64,000 bases of DNA, taken from the NCBI RefSeq assembly GCF_001277195.1, contig NZ_CP012268.1, positions 558,001 to 622,000 of the forward strand. The letters are read 5' to 3'. Shown here one piece after another: positions 27,546-35,865 of the stretch. Every line of letters begins with the position of its first letter. Positions within the stretch are counted from its first letter, which is position 1. The translations under genes and the position numbers were made by a program. The notes below the pieces were generated by a model that was not told where the DNA came from, searched no databases, and was given only the letters and a program-made list of their open reading frames with translations. The stretch comes from Cronobacter muytjensii ATCC 51329 (GTDB taxonomy: Bacteria > Pseudomonadota > Gammaproteobacteria > Enterobacterales > Enterobacteriaceae).

Positions 27546-28256
27546 ATGGCGCCCTCCTTTGCGGACGTGATTGCCGTGGTGCCGGCGGCCGGAATCGGCA
27601 GCCGTATGCAGACGGAATGTCCAAAACAATACCTCACCATCGGGAACAAAACGATTCTCGAACATGCGGTCGCGCCGCTGTTGCAGCATCCGCGTATCAG
27701 CCGCGTCATCATTGCCATCAGCCCCGCCGACACCGCCTTCGCCCGGTTGCCGCTGGCGTCTCATCCTGACGTTCAGGTGGTGCGCGGCGGCGCGCAGCGG
27801 GCCGATTCCGTGCTGGCAGGCCTTCAGGCCGCAGGCGACGCGCGCTGGGCGCTGGTGCATGACGCCGCGCGTCCCTGCCTTGACGCCCAGGATCTGGCGC
27901 GCCTGCTGGCGCTGACAGACACCAGCCGGGTGGGCGGCATTCTCGCCGCCCCTGCCTGCGACACCATGAAACGCGCGGAGCCGGGTAAGCCGGCCATCGC
28001 GCACACGGTCGATCGCGAAAACCTCTGGCATGCGCTCACCCCGCAGCTCTTCCCGCTGGAACTGCTGCGCGACTGCCTGACGCGCGCGCTCACGGACGGC
28101 GCGACCATTACCGACGAAGCCTCCGCGCTCGAATATTGCGGCTTCCATCCGGAGCTGGTCGTGGGGCGTTCGGACAATATCAAAGTTACCCGCCCGGAGG
28201 ATCTCGCTCTGGCGGCGTTTTATCTTACCCGGTTAACCTCAATGGAGACGGCATAA
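27546..28256 (+). CDS. ispD: 2-C-methyl-D-erythritol 4-phosphate cytidylyltransferase IspD
   Basis: Third step of the MEP isoprenoid pathway: MEP + CTP to CDP-ME. 236 aa from MAPSFADVIAVVPAAG. The nucleotide-binding loop AAGIGSRMQTECPKQYL, VHDAARPC and the C-terminal NIKVTRPEDL are intact. The stop shares one base with the ispF start. The ORF is open a few codons upstream into ftsB, but this start matches the family. Confidence 0.98.
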   Translation: MAPSFADVIAVVPAAGIGSRMQTECPKQYLTIGNKTILEHAVAPLLQHPRISRVIIAISPADTAFARLPLASHPDVQVVRGGAQRADSVLAGLQAAGDARWALVHDAARPCLDAQDLARLLALTDTSRVGGILAAPACDTMKRAEPGKPAIAHTVDRENLWHALTPQLFPLELLRDCLTRALTDGATITDEASALEYCGFHPELVVGRSDNIKVTRPEDLALAAFYLTRLTSMETA

Positions 28257-28735
28257 TGCGTATCGGACATGGTTTTGACGTACACGCCTTTGGAGGCGCA
28301 GGCCCGATTATTATTGGCGGCGTCCGTATTCCTTATGAGCAGGGGCTGCTGGCGCACTCCGACGGCGATGTCGCGCTGCACGCGCTGACCGACGCGCTGC
28401 TCGGCGCTGCGGCGCTGGGCGATATCGGCAAACTCTTCCCGGACACCGATCCGGCGTTTAAAGGCGCCGACAGCCGCGAACTGCTGCGCGAGGCCTGGCG
28501 CCGGATTCAGGCGAAGGGCTACACGCTCGGCAACGTCGATGTCACCATCATCGCGCAGGCGCCGAAAATGGCGCCGCACATTCCGCAGATGCGGGTGTTT
28601 ATCGCCGAAGATCTCGGCTGCCATATGGATCAGGTCAACGTCAAAGCCACCACGACCGAAAGGCTCGGCTTCACTGGCCGTGGCGAAGGCATCGCCTGCG
28701 AGGCGGTGGCGCTGCTGATGAAGGCCAACGCATGA
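28256..28735 (+). CDS. ispF: 2-C-methyl-D-erythritol 2,4-cyclodiphosphate synthase IspF
   Basis: Fifth step of the MEP pathway, forming the cyclic diphosphate from CDP-ME 2-phosphate. 159 aa. Zinc and substrate residues are in MRIGHGFDVHAFG and LLAHSDGDVALHALTDALLGA, with the C-terminal TTTERLGFTGRGEGIA. It overlaps ispD by one base and truD by four (ATGA). Confidence 0.98.
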   Translation: MRIGHGFDVHAFGGAGPIIIGGVRIPYEQGLLAHSDGDVALHALTDALLGAAALGDIGKLFPDTDPAFKGADSRELLREAWRRIQAKGYTLGNVDVTIIAQAPKMAPHIPQMRVFIAEDLGCHMDQVNVKATTTERLGFTGRGEGIACEAVALLMKANA

Positions 28736-29781
28736 GCGAATTCAACACGCTGCGCTGGCTGCACGGCCAGCCGCAAGGGCAGGGGAAACTGAAAGCCAGC
28801 CCGACAGACTTTCAGGTCGTTGAGGATTTAGGCTTCGCGCCGGACGGCGAGGGCGAACACCTGCTGGTGCGCATTCGTAAAACCGGCTGCAATACCCGCT
28901 TTGTGGCCGACGCGCTGGCGAAATTTCTTGGCATTGCGGCGCGCGAAGTCAGCTTTGCAGGCCAGAAAGATAAGCATGCGGTGACCGAACAGTGGCTGTG
29001 CGCGCGTCTGCCCGGTAAAGAGATGCCTGCGATGCGCGCGTTCACGCTGGAAGGCTGCGAGGTGCTGGAGTTCGCCCGTCATCGCCGCAAACTGCGTTTA
29101 GGGGCGCTTAAGGGCAACCGCTTCTCGCTGGTGCTGCGCGACATCACCCACCGCGACGAAATCGAACAGCGGCTGAACCTCATCGCCGAAAAAGGCGTAC
29201 CGAACTATTTCGGTCCGCAGCGTTTCGGGATTGGCGGTAGCAATATTCACCAGGCGCAGCGCTGGGCGCAAACCGGCCAGCCGCCGCGCGAGCGCAATAA
29301 GCGCGGCTTCGCGCTTTCCGCCGCGCGTAGCCTGATGTTTAACCAGCTGGTGAGCGCAAGGCTCGAAAAACCCGATTTTAATCAGGTGATTGACGGCGAC
29401 GCGCTACAGCTTGCCGGGCGCGGAAGCTGGTTTGTCGCCACGCCGGAAGAGCTGCCAGACTTACAGGCGCGCGTGGACAGCGGCGAGCTGCTTATCACCG
29501 CCGCGCTGCCGGGCAGCGGCGACTGGGGCACCCAGCGCGCGGCACTGGCGTTTGAGCAGGCAACGCTTGCAGACCAGACCGACCTGCTGACGCTGATGAC
29601 CCGCGAAAAGGTCGAGGCCGCGCGTCGCGCGATGCTGCTGTTCCCGCGCGAGCTGCGCTGGCAGTGGCAGGATAACGCGACGCTTGAGGTCAGTTTCTGG
29701 CTGCCCGCCGGCAGCTTTGCCACCAGCGTTATCCGGGAGCTGTTCACGACAGTGGATGAGCACGCGGATATCGGCGAGTAG
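28732..29781 (+). CDS. truD: tRNA pseudouridine-13 synthase TruD
   Basis: Makes pseudouridine 13 in tRNA-Glu and others. 349 aa. Catalytic Asp lies in FAGQKDKHAVTEQW (about 75-88); NYFGPQRFGIGGSNI and the C-terminal block LTLMTREKVEAARRAM are conserved. In E. coli surE follows directly, but here a terminator and a 467-bp gap intervene, so surE needs its own promoter. Confidence 0.97.
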   Translation: MSEFNTLRWLHGQPQGQGKLKASPTDFQVVEDLGFAPDGEGEHLLVRIRKTGCNTRFVADALAKFLGIAAREVSFAGQKDKHAVTEQWLCARLPGKEMPAMRAFTLEGCEVLEFARHRRKLRLGALKGNRFSLVLRDITHRDEIEQRLNLIAEKGVPNYFGPQRFGIGGSNIHQAQRWAQTGQPPRERNKRGFALSAARSLMFNQLVSARLEKPDFNQVIDGDALQLAGRGSWFVATPEELPDLQARVDSGELLITAALPGSGDWGTQRAALAFEQATLADQTDLLTLMTREKVEAARRAMLLFPRELRWQWQDNATLEVSFWLPAGSFATSVIRELFTTVDEHADIGE

Positions 29782-29816
29782 CCGTTCCACCTGCGTAGTC
29801 ACCATGGTGATGCATG

Positions 29817-29843
29817 AAAAAACCGCCTCAGGGCGGTTTTTTT
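29817..29843. terminator. Bidirectional terminator downstream of truD
   Basis: AAAAAACCGCC (29817-29827) pairs with GGGCGGTTTTTTT across TCA. The A-run and T-run on the two sides let it act on both strands. On the minus strand it lies just beyond the stop of the short remnant described next. Confidence 0.9.
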
Positions 29844-29861
29844 ACGGCCGAACACCCGCCT

Positions 29862-29933
29862 TTATTTCAACAGCAGAGGCCAGTCGCCAGGCAGCTCCAT
29901 ATTTTCGCGCAGTCGGCCTGCCGCAACGTGGCT
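29862..29933 (-). pseudogene. Possible remnant of a gene 3' end in the truD-surE gap
   Basis: Reading leftwards, 23 codons between two stops encode a peptide that includes GRLRENMELPGDWPLLLK and ends in TAA, followed 19 bp later by a terminator. The composition resembles a real protein C-terminus rather than random DNA, and no start or upstream coding frame remains. I do not recognise the family. This could be chance; a search with the peptide would decide. Confidence 0.25.
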
Positions 29934-29943
29934 TTATCATCAA

Positions 29944-30248
29944 AAATGAACTAATAACTGATGACGCGAAGCGCGGGACACGGCGTTAAAAGGTGACGGC
30001 GCAATTGCAAACATAACGCACGGCCCTGGGCGCGCAAAGCGCATTTCAGGCGAACGTCCTGTAATGTAACGACATGATCTTGCGGAAATCGACCCTACCG
30101 GACAGCATCATCGCGCGTTAGAATGCCTGCGAGCGGCTATCCGGCAACCTGCCTGAAGAATGTTCAGCGAAAGCAAAACAGAAAAACCAGGACATGTTTT
30201 AAGGGATAACACTTCAATGTTTAACACCAGGAAAGGATTACGCGCTTT
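29944..30248. other. Non-coding leader region upstream of surE
   Basis: About 305 bp without a supported gene; with the terminator and remnant it makes up the 467-bp truD-surE gap. A plus-strand frame runs from 29684 to 29989 but starts inside truD and crosses the terminator. The last 60 bp (AAGGGATAACAC, then AGGAAAGG before the surE ATG) carry the surE ribosome site, and a surE promoter must lie here. I do not assign boxes. Confidence 0.45.
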
Positions 30249-31010
30249 ATGCGGATATTGTTAAGTAACGATGACGGGATCCACGCGCCGGGCATTCAGG
30301 CGCTGGCGAAGGCGCTGCGTGAGTTCGCCGACGTTCAGGTGGTGGCTCCCGACCGCAACCGTAGCGGCGCGTCTAATTCGTTAACGCTTGAATCCTCGCT
30401 TCGCACGTTTACTTACCCCAACGGCGATATCGCGGTGCAGATGGGCACGCCCACCGACTGTGTGTTCCTCGGCGTCAACGCGCTGATGCACCCGCGCCCG
30501 GATGTCGTTGTCTCCGGCATTAACGCCGGGCCGAATCTGGGCGATGACGTGATTTACTCCGGCACCGTGGCTGCGGCGATGGAAGGCCGTCATCTTGGGT
30601 TGCCTGCGCTGGCCGTGTCGCTGAATGGTCATGAGCATTACGACACCGCGGCCGCTGTCACCTGTACGCTATTACGCGCGCTGGCGCGCGAGCCGCTGCG
30701 CACCGGGCGCATTCTTAACGTGAATGTGCCCGACCTGCCGCTTGAGCAGATCAAAGGCATTCGCGTCACCCGCTGCGGCAGTCGCCATCCGGCGGATAAG
30801 GTCATTCCGCAGGAAGATCCGCGCGGCAACACGCTTTACTGGATAGGGCCGCCGGGCGATAAACTCGACGCTGGCCCGGATACCGATTTCGCTGCGGTGG
30901 ATGAAGGCTATGTTTCCGTAACGCCGCTGCATGTCGATTTAACCGCGTACAACGCGCAGGATGTGGTCGCCCGTTGGTTGACCAGCGCCGGAGTGAACGG
31001 GCAATGGTAA
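30249..31010 (+). CDS. surE: 5'/3'-nucleotidase and exopolyphosphatase SurE
   Basis: Metal-dependent nucleotidase for nucleoside 5'- and 3'-monophosphates with short-chain polyphosphatase activity, linked to stationary-phase survival. 253 aa. N-terminal acidic metal site MRILLSNDDGIHAPG; NRSGASNSLT and SGINAGPNLGDDVIYSGTV are the family blocks. It overlaps pcm by 7 bp, so the two are coupled. The surE-pcm-nlpD-rpoS order is conserved. Confidence 0.98.
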   Translation: MRILLSNDDGIHAPGIQALAKALREFADVQVVAPDRNRSGASNSLTLESSLRTFTYPNGDIAVQMGTPTDCVFLGVNALMHPRPDVVVSGINAGPNLGDDVIYSGTVAAAMEGRHLGLPALAVSLNGHEHYDTAAAVTCTLLRALAREPLRTGRILNVNVPDLPLEQIKGIRVTRCGSRHPADKVIPQEDPRGNTLYWIGPPGDKLDAGPDTDFAAVDEGYVSVTPLHVDLTAYNAQDVVARWLTSAGVNGQW

Positions 31011-31630
31011 ACAATCGTGTTCAGACCCTTCTCAATCAACTGCGTGCTCAGGGCATCAAAGATGACCGCGTACTTGAGGCAATTTCGCGCGTGCCGCGTG
31101 AAAAGTTTGTCGATGAAGCGTTTGAGCACAAAGCCTGGGAAAACGTGGCGCTGCCGATTGGCTCGGGGCAGACCATTTCTCAGCCTTATATGGTGGCGCG
31201 TATGACGGAGCTGCTGGCGCTGACGCCCGCCTCAAGGGTGCTGGAAATCGGCACCGGCTCTGGCTACCAGACGGCGATTCTGGCTCATCTGGTGCATCAC
31301 GTCTGCTCGGTCGAGCGCATCAAAAGCCTGCAATGGCACGCCAGACGGCGTTTAAAGCAGCTCGATCTTCACAACGTTTCAACCCGTCACGGGGATGGCT
31401 GGCAGGGGTGGCAGGCGCGCGCCCCGTTTGACGCTATTATTGTGACGGCCGCGCCGCCTGAGATCCCGACAGCGCTCCTGTCGCAACTGGACGAGGGCGG
31501 CATTCTGGTTCTTCCCGTGGGCGATGAGCAGCAGGTATTAAAGCGTGTTCGTCGGCGGGGGAGCGAATTTATTATCGACACCGTAGAAGCTGTGCGCTTT
31601 GTTCCTCTGGTGAAAGGGGAACTGGCGTAA
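31004..31630 (+). CDS. pcm: Protein-L-isoaspartate O-methyltransferase Pcm
   Basis: Repairs isoaspartyl residues in aged proteins using SAM. 208 aa from MVNNRVQTLLNQLRAQG. The SAM loop VLEIGTGSGYQTAILA (about 80), the ISQPYMVARM substrate motif and FDAIIVTAAPPEIP are intact. Start lies inside the surE end, and the length equals E. coli Pcm. Confidence 0.98.
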   Translation: MVNNRVQTLLNQLRAQGIKDDRVLEAISRVPREKFVDEAFEHKAWENVALPIGSGQTISQPYMVARMTELLALTPASRVLEIGTGSGYQTAILAHLVHHVCSVERIKSLQWHARRRLKQLDLHNVSTRHGDGWQGWQARAPFDAIIVTAAPPEIPTALLSQLDEGGILVLPVGDEQQVLKRVRRRGSEFIIDTVEAVRFVPLVKGELA

Positions 31631-31757
31631 ACCAGGAATTTTTCCTGTGTTTTTAGCACGCTTTCAGCGTATGGTGAGCGAAAATCGCGTCGGCCAGACG
31701 CTGAAAAGAGCGGTCGTCATCGTATTTATTAAGAAGTAAACCATTCCAGGGGGATAA

Positions 31758-32897
31758 ATGAGCGCGGGAAGCCCAACCTTCACAGCACGCCGAGTCGCGG
31801 CGCTGTCACTGATTTCGCTTTGTCTGGCGGCATGTAATTCAAATAACTCCTCCGCACCGGCGCCCGTCAGCTCTGTTGGCGGCAGCGCAAGCAGCAGTAG
31901 CGCAGGCACCAGCGCAGGCGGCGGAGGGATGATTATGCCGCCTTCGAACATGTCGACGCAGAGCCGCCCGGCGCAGAGCCAGCCGGCACCCGTTCAGCCG
32001 CAAATCAGCTCGCCGCGTCAGGCGCAGGTCATCCCCGAACAGCCGGTTCAGACCCAAAATGGCCGCATTGTTTACAACCGTAAGTATGGGAATATTCCGA
32101 AAGGAAGCTATACCGGCGGCAGCACCTATACCGTGAAACGTGGCGATACGCTGTTTTATATCGCCTGGATAACCGGGAACGATTTCCGTGATTTGGCCCA
32201 GCGTAACCACATTGAAGCCCCGTATGGCCTCAATGTCGGGCAAACCTTGCAGGTGGGCAACGCATCTGGTACGCCGATCACAGGTGGCAATGCAATTACG
32301 CAAGCTGATGCAAGCGCACAAGGAATAGTCTCAAAACCTGCGCAAAATACCAGCACGGTGGTTGCGTCGAAACCGACAATTATTTACTCTGAGGATTCAG
32401 GTGAACAGAGTGCTAACAAAATGTTGCCTGGGAATGTGAGCTCTGGGGCAGTCGTAGCTCCTTCCACAGCACCTGCTGTTAGCACGACAGAACCGACCGT
32501 AAGCAGCACGACCAACAGTGCACCTGTCGCTACCTGGCGCTGGCCGACTGAAGGCAACGTTATCGAGAACTTCTCCGCCGCAGAAGGGGGGAACAAAGGG
32601 ATCGATATCGCAGGCAGCAAAGGACAGGCTATCGTCGCAACCGCAGAGGGTCGCGTCGTGTACGCCGGTAATGCGCTTCGCGGTTACGGTAATCTTATTA
32701 TCATCAAACACAACGATGATTACCTGAGTGCCTACGCCCATAACGACACTATGCTGGTCCGGGAACAACAAGAAGTTAAGGCGGGGCAAAAAATCGCTAC
32801 CATGGGTAGCTCCGGAACCAGTTCAACACGCTTGCATTTTGAAATTCGTTACAAGGGGAAATCCGTAAACCCGCTGCGCTATTTGCCGCAGCGATAA
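31758..32897 (+). CDS. nlpD: Murein hydrolase activator lipoprotein NlpD
   Basis: Outer-membrane lipoprotein that activates the amidase AmiC at the septum. 379 aa. Signal peptide with lipobox LAAC (Cys27), a Gln/Pro-rich linker (about 60-105), LysM domain (YTVKRGDTLFYIAW, about 125-170) and a C-terminal LytM/M23 domain. The catalytic His and Asp of true M23 peptidases are replaced (GNKGIDIAGSKG), as in all activator-type homologues. Its 3' third also carries the rpoS mRNA leader. Confidence 0.97.
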   Translation: MSAGSPTFTARRVAALSLISLCLAACNSNNSSAPAPVSSVGGSASSSSAGTSAGGGGMIMPPSNMSTQSRPAQSQPAPVQPQISSPRQAQVIPEQPVQTQNGRIVYNRKYGNIPKGSYTGGSTYTVKRGDTLFYIAWITGNDFRDLAQRNHIEAPYGLNVGQTLQVGNASGTPITGGNAITQADASAQGIVSKPAQNTSTVVASKPTIIYSEDSGEQSANKMLPGNVSSGAVVAPSTAPAVSTTEPTVSSTTNSAPVATWRWPTEGNVIENFSAAEGGNKGIDIAGSKGQAIVATAEGRVVYAGNALRGYGNLIIIKHNDDYLSAYAHNDTMLVREQQEVKAGQKIATMGSSGTSSTRLHFEIRYKGKSVNPLRYLPQR

Positions 32898-32956
32898 ATT
32901 GGCAGAGTGCGCTTCTTCAGGCGCTTTGCTCAGGGATCACGGGTAGGAGCCACCTT
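32790..32956 (+). promoter_or_regulatory. rpoS mRNA leader with translational control region
   Basis: The last part of nlpD and the 59-bp spacer match the E. coli rpoS 5' leader closely, including GGGATCACGGGTAGGAGCCACC before the ATG and the nlpD end, where conservation also covers synonymous positions as far as I recall the E. coli sequence. In E. coli this leader folds over the ribosome site and is opened by DsrA, RprA and ArcZ with Hfq. The same control is inferred here. Confidence 0.7.
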
Positions 32957-33949
32957 ATGAATCAGAATACGCTGAAAGTTCATGACTTAAATGAAGACGC
33001 GGAATTTGATGAGAACGGAGTTGAGGCTTTTGACGAAAAAGCCTTGGTAGAAGAGGAACCCAGTGATAACGACCTGGCTGAAGAAGAGCTGCTGTCGCAG
33101 GGTTCAACACAGCGTGTATTAGATGCTACTCAGCTGTATCTGGGCGAGATTGGTTATTCTCCGCTGTTAACGGCTGAAGAAGAAGTTTACTTTGCGCGCC
33201 GCGCTCTGCGTGGTGATGTCGCCTCCCGCCGTCGCATGATCGAAAGTAACCTGCGTCTTGTGGTTAAGATTGCCCGTCGTTACAGCAATCGTGGTCTGGC
33301 GCTGCTGGATCTGATTGAAGAGGGCAACCTGGGGCTGATTCGCGCCGTTGAGAAATTTGACCCGGAACGCGGGTTCCGCTTCTCAACCTATGCGACCTGG
33401 TGGATTCGTCAGACCATCGAACGGGCAATCATGAACCAAACCCGTACGATTCGCCTGCCGATTCACATCGTGAAGGAGCTTAACGTCTATCTGCGTACCG
33501 CGCGTGAACTGTCCCATAAACTGGACCACGAGCCGAGCGCAGAAGAGATTGCTGAACAGCTGGATAAACCGGTTGATGACGTTAGCCGTATGCTGCGCCT
33601 GAACGAGCGCATTACCTCTGTCGACACCCCGCTGGGTGGCGATTCAGAGAAAGCGCTGCTCGATATCCTGGCCGATGAAAAAGACAACGGCCCGGAAGAC
33701 ACCACGCAGGACGATGATATGAAACAGAGCATCGTCAAATGGCTGTTCGAACTGAACGCCAAACAGCGTGAAGTCCTGGCTCGTCGTTTCGGCCTGCTCG
33801 GTTACGAAGCGGCAACGCTTGAAGATGTCGGTCGTGAAATCGGCCTGACTCGTGAACGCGTTCGCCAGATTCAGGTTGAAGGCCTGCGCCGTCTGCGTGA
33901 AATCCTGCAGGGTCAGGGGCTGAACATCGAAGCGCTGTTCCGCGAATAA
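32957..33949 (+). CDS. rpoS: RNA polymerase sigma factor RpoS
   Basis: Stationary-phase and general stress sigma factor. 330 aa, nearly identical to E. coli: region 1.2/2 (TQLYLGEIGYSPLL, DLIEEGNLGLIRAVEKFDPERGFRFSTYATWWIRQ), region 3 with the RssB-contact lysine area (KLDHEPSAEEIAEQL) and region 4 helix-turn-helix (LEDVGREIGLTRERVRQIQVEGLRRLREIL). No truncation or frameshift, so this is an intact allele; rpoS is often mutated in laboratory strains. Ends in a strong terminator. Confidence 0.99.
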   Translation: MNQNTLKVHDLNEDAEFDENGVEAFDEKALVEEEPSDNDLAEEELLSQGSTQRVLDATQLYLGEIGYSPLLTAEEEVYFARRALRGDVASRRRMIESNLRLVVKIARRYSNRGLALLDLIEEGNLGLIRAVEKFDPERGFRFSTYATWWIRQTIERAIMNQTRTIRLPIHIVKELNVYLRTARELSHKLDHEPSAEEIAEQLDKPVDDVSRMLRLNERITSVDTPLGGDSEKALLDILADEKDNGPEDTTQDDDMKQSIVKWLFELNAKQREVLARRFGLLGYEAATLEDVGREIGLTRERVRQIQVEGLRRLREILQGQGLNIEALFRE

Positions 33950-33963
33950 CCACCTGTCCCCTC

Positions 33964-33998
33964 AAAAAAGGCCAGTCTTTGACTGGCCTTTTTCTTTT
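33964..33998. terminator. Terminator downstream of rpoS
   Basis: AAAAAAGGCCAGTC pairs with GACTGGCCTTTTT across a TTT loop, then CTTTT. It also lies beyond the stop of the leftward SnoaL-like gene and can serve both strands. It marks the left edge of the variable rpoS-mutS interval. Confidence 0.92.
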
Positions 33999-34009
33999 AT
34001 ATCAACTGC

Positions 34010-34384
34010 TTAAACCTGGCGCGTTTCATGCAGATGACGCCAGCACGGCTTCCCTTCATGCAGTTCAAACACCACGGTAGACCAGCGCACCGTGATCTCC
34101 TGCCCCGTTTTTTGCGTTTCCCGATACCCGACGACTGCGCCCGCAGGCCATTCGGCGATAAGGGACAGACTATCGACCTCAATCGCGAGCCCCGGTCGGC
34201 TGCCGCGCGCGGCGCTGAAAAAGGCGCGTAAGGCTATGGCATCGAGCGGCGCGCCGTTTAATGGGATCATCGAATAGTCAGCGCGAAAGCGGGCCAGCAG
34301 CGCCTCAACGTCGCCTTCACCCTGACCGAGCCAGCGCTCAATCGCCACATGGGCATCCACGACTTCCGTAAACCAGCGGTTCAT
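34010..34384 (-). CDS. SnoaL-like / DUF4440-type small protein
   Basis: 124 aa from MNRWFTEVVDAHVAIERWL. The cone-shaped alpha+beta (NTF2/SnoaL) pattern is suggested by an N-terminal helix followed by LLARFRADYSMIPLNGAPL, an acidic middle, and strands GAVVGYRETQKTG, ITVRWSTVVFELHEGKPCWRHLHET. Specific role unknown; such proteins can be enzymes or ligand binders. Its start shares one base with the stop of the MFS gene, so the two are cotranscribed and translationally coupled. Confidence 0.65.
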   Translation of the reverse strand: MNRWFTEVVDAHVAIERWLGQGEGDVEALLARFRADYSMIPLNGAPLDAIALRAFFSAARGSRPGLAIEVDSLSLIAEWPAGAVVGYRETQKTGQEITVRWSTVVFELHEGKPCWRHLHETRQV

Positions 34385-35763
34385 TACTTCTCCTTCTCTG
34401 ATAAAAATGACAGGACGACCGCCGCAGAAGGCAGCCGCCACGCGAAAAAGATCGGCAGCAGCGTCATCGCCGCCGCAAGCGCAAAGGTGGCGCGCCAGGC
34501 GGCGGGCGGCACGAGCAGATGCATCAGCACGTTCAGCACGACGCTGATAAGCGTAACGCCAAAGCAGAAGCTGAGCTGGCGGTTAATATTCCACAGCGCG
34601 CTGGCGTCAGGCAGATCTGCGTGCGCGGTATGTAAAAACGCGCTGCTTTGCGCCGTACTGCTGCACAGGCTGCCGCCTGCACCCATCAAACCAAAGGCGG
34701 CGACCAGCAGCGCCCACGGGGTATCTGGCCCGGCCTGCGTCAGCAGCACGATACCGCCCGCCTGCAACAGGCATCCGGTGATAAGCAGCGGGCGCGGGCC
34801 GAGACGGTTAAACAGCCGGGCGGTCGCGGAGATAGCCATAAACGATGCCACCGACCACGGCACCATCAGCGCGCCGCTGGCGGCCGGAGAGCGCCCGGCG
34901 ACCGTCTGAAGCCAGAACATGCCGACCACATTCACGCCAATAAACATGCCGGGAACGCACTGATAGACCAGCATAGATAAGCGCATTAGCGGCTCGCCCA
35001 TGAGACGCACCTTCAGCAGCGGCGCCGGGTGATTTCGACAGCGACGCAGCATCCACGCGAGAAGCGCCACGCCGCCCGCGAGGCAAATTACCGCCAGCAG
35101 CGGCTGCGTGTTCTCGCTAAGTCCGCTCAGCCCGTACAACAGTAGCAACAGCCCGCCTGCGCCAGAAAGCGCGCCCGGGATATCAAGCGGACGGCGAACG
35201 GCAGGTGCCGCGTCGGGTTTCAGCCAGCACCAGGCCATCAGGAGTGCGGTAAGCGAAAGCGGAAGGCTTGCTAAAAAGACCCCATGCCAGCTGGCGGCCT
35301 GCACCATCACGCCGCCGAGCGCCGGCGACAGCGCAGGCGCCAGCAAGCCCGTCAGCATCACGGCAGACGCAAGCCTTGCACGCTCATGTTTCGCGAAAAG
35401 TTGCCACGCCAGCGCCTGGCCTGTCGGGATCAGCAAACCGCCGCCCGCGCCCTGAATCACGCGCCAGAAGATAAGCGACTCCAGCGACGTCGCCATGCCG
35501 CAGGCGGCGGTAGCGAGGCTGAAGATCGTCAGCGAGAGTAAAAATACGCGGCGCGCGCCCAGACGCTGCGTCAGCCAGGCGCTGAGCGGTATAACGACCG
35601 TCAGCCCGGCAATATAGCCGTTGCTTATCCAGGCAAGCTGCGTCACGGTCGCGTTCAGCGCCTCGCCGATAGCCGGAAAAGCCACTGCCGCGATAAACAT
35701 ATTGATTAAATCGAGAAAAAAGCCCAGCAGATAAATCAGCGTGACTCGGTTGCGGTAGCTCAT
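34384..35763 (-). CDS. MFS drug-efflux transporter, DHA2 (14-TM) family
   Basis: 459 aa, highly hydrophobic, with the EmrB/QacA-type layout of about 14 helices. Motif A-like segment LTQRLGARRVFLLSL and motif C-like GLLAPALSPALGGVM are visible. Start MSYRNRVTLIYLLGFFLD has an AGAGGGCAT upstream. It is divergent from a LysR gene, with a perfect palindrome between, and is coupled to the SnoaL-like gene. Substrate unknown; an antimicrobial or aromatic compound is plausible from the family. Confidence 0.85.
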   Translation of the reverse strand: MSYRNRVTLIYLLGFFLDLINMFIAAVAFPAIGEALNATVTQLAWISNGYIAGLTVVIPLSAWLTQRLGARRVFLLSLTIFSLATAACGMATSLESLIFWRVIQGAGGGLLIPTGQALAWQLFAKHERARLASAVMLTGLLAPALSPALGGVMVQAASWHGVFLASLPLSLTALLMAWCWLKPDAAPAVRRPLDIPGALSGAGGLLLLLYGLSGLSENTQPLLAVICLAGGVALLAWMLRRCRNHPAPLLKVRLMGEPLMRLSMLVYQCVPGMFIGVNVVGMFWLQTVAGRSPAASGALMVPWSVASFMAISATARLFNRLGPRPLLITGCLLQAGGIVLLTQAGPDTPWALLVAAFGLMGAGGSLCSSTAQSSAFLHTAHADLPDASALWNINRQLSFCFGVTLISVVLNVLMHLLVPPAAWRATFALAAAMTLLPIFFAWRLPSAAVVLSFLSEKEK

Positions 35764-35837
35764 GGTATGCCCTCTGTGGAAGAGAGGCACTGTAAACGCC
35801 CGGCGCGTCAGGAAAAACCGCGTCCGGGTTGATATAC

Positions 35838-35856
35838 TGTCAAAACTTTTTTGACA
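35838..35856. promoter_or_regulatory. Perfect palindrome between MFS and lysR genes, probable LysR operator
   Basis: TGTCAAAA (35838-35845) and TTTTGACA (35849-35856) are exact complements with a 3-nt centre. A TATACT -10-like box (35833-35838) sits at its left edge and the LysR start is 10 bp to the right. The position suits autoregulation of lysR and control of the divergent pump. Confidence 0.6.
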
Positions 35857-35865
35857 ATCGGCCTA

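Noticed and set aside
29684..29989. 101-codon plus-strand frame overlapping the truD end
   Set aside because: Begins inside truD, crosses a strong terminator and has no ribosome site or homology.
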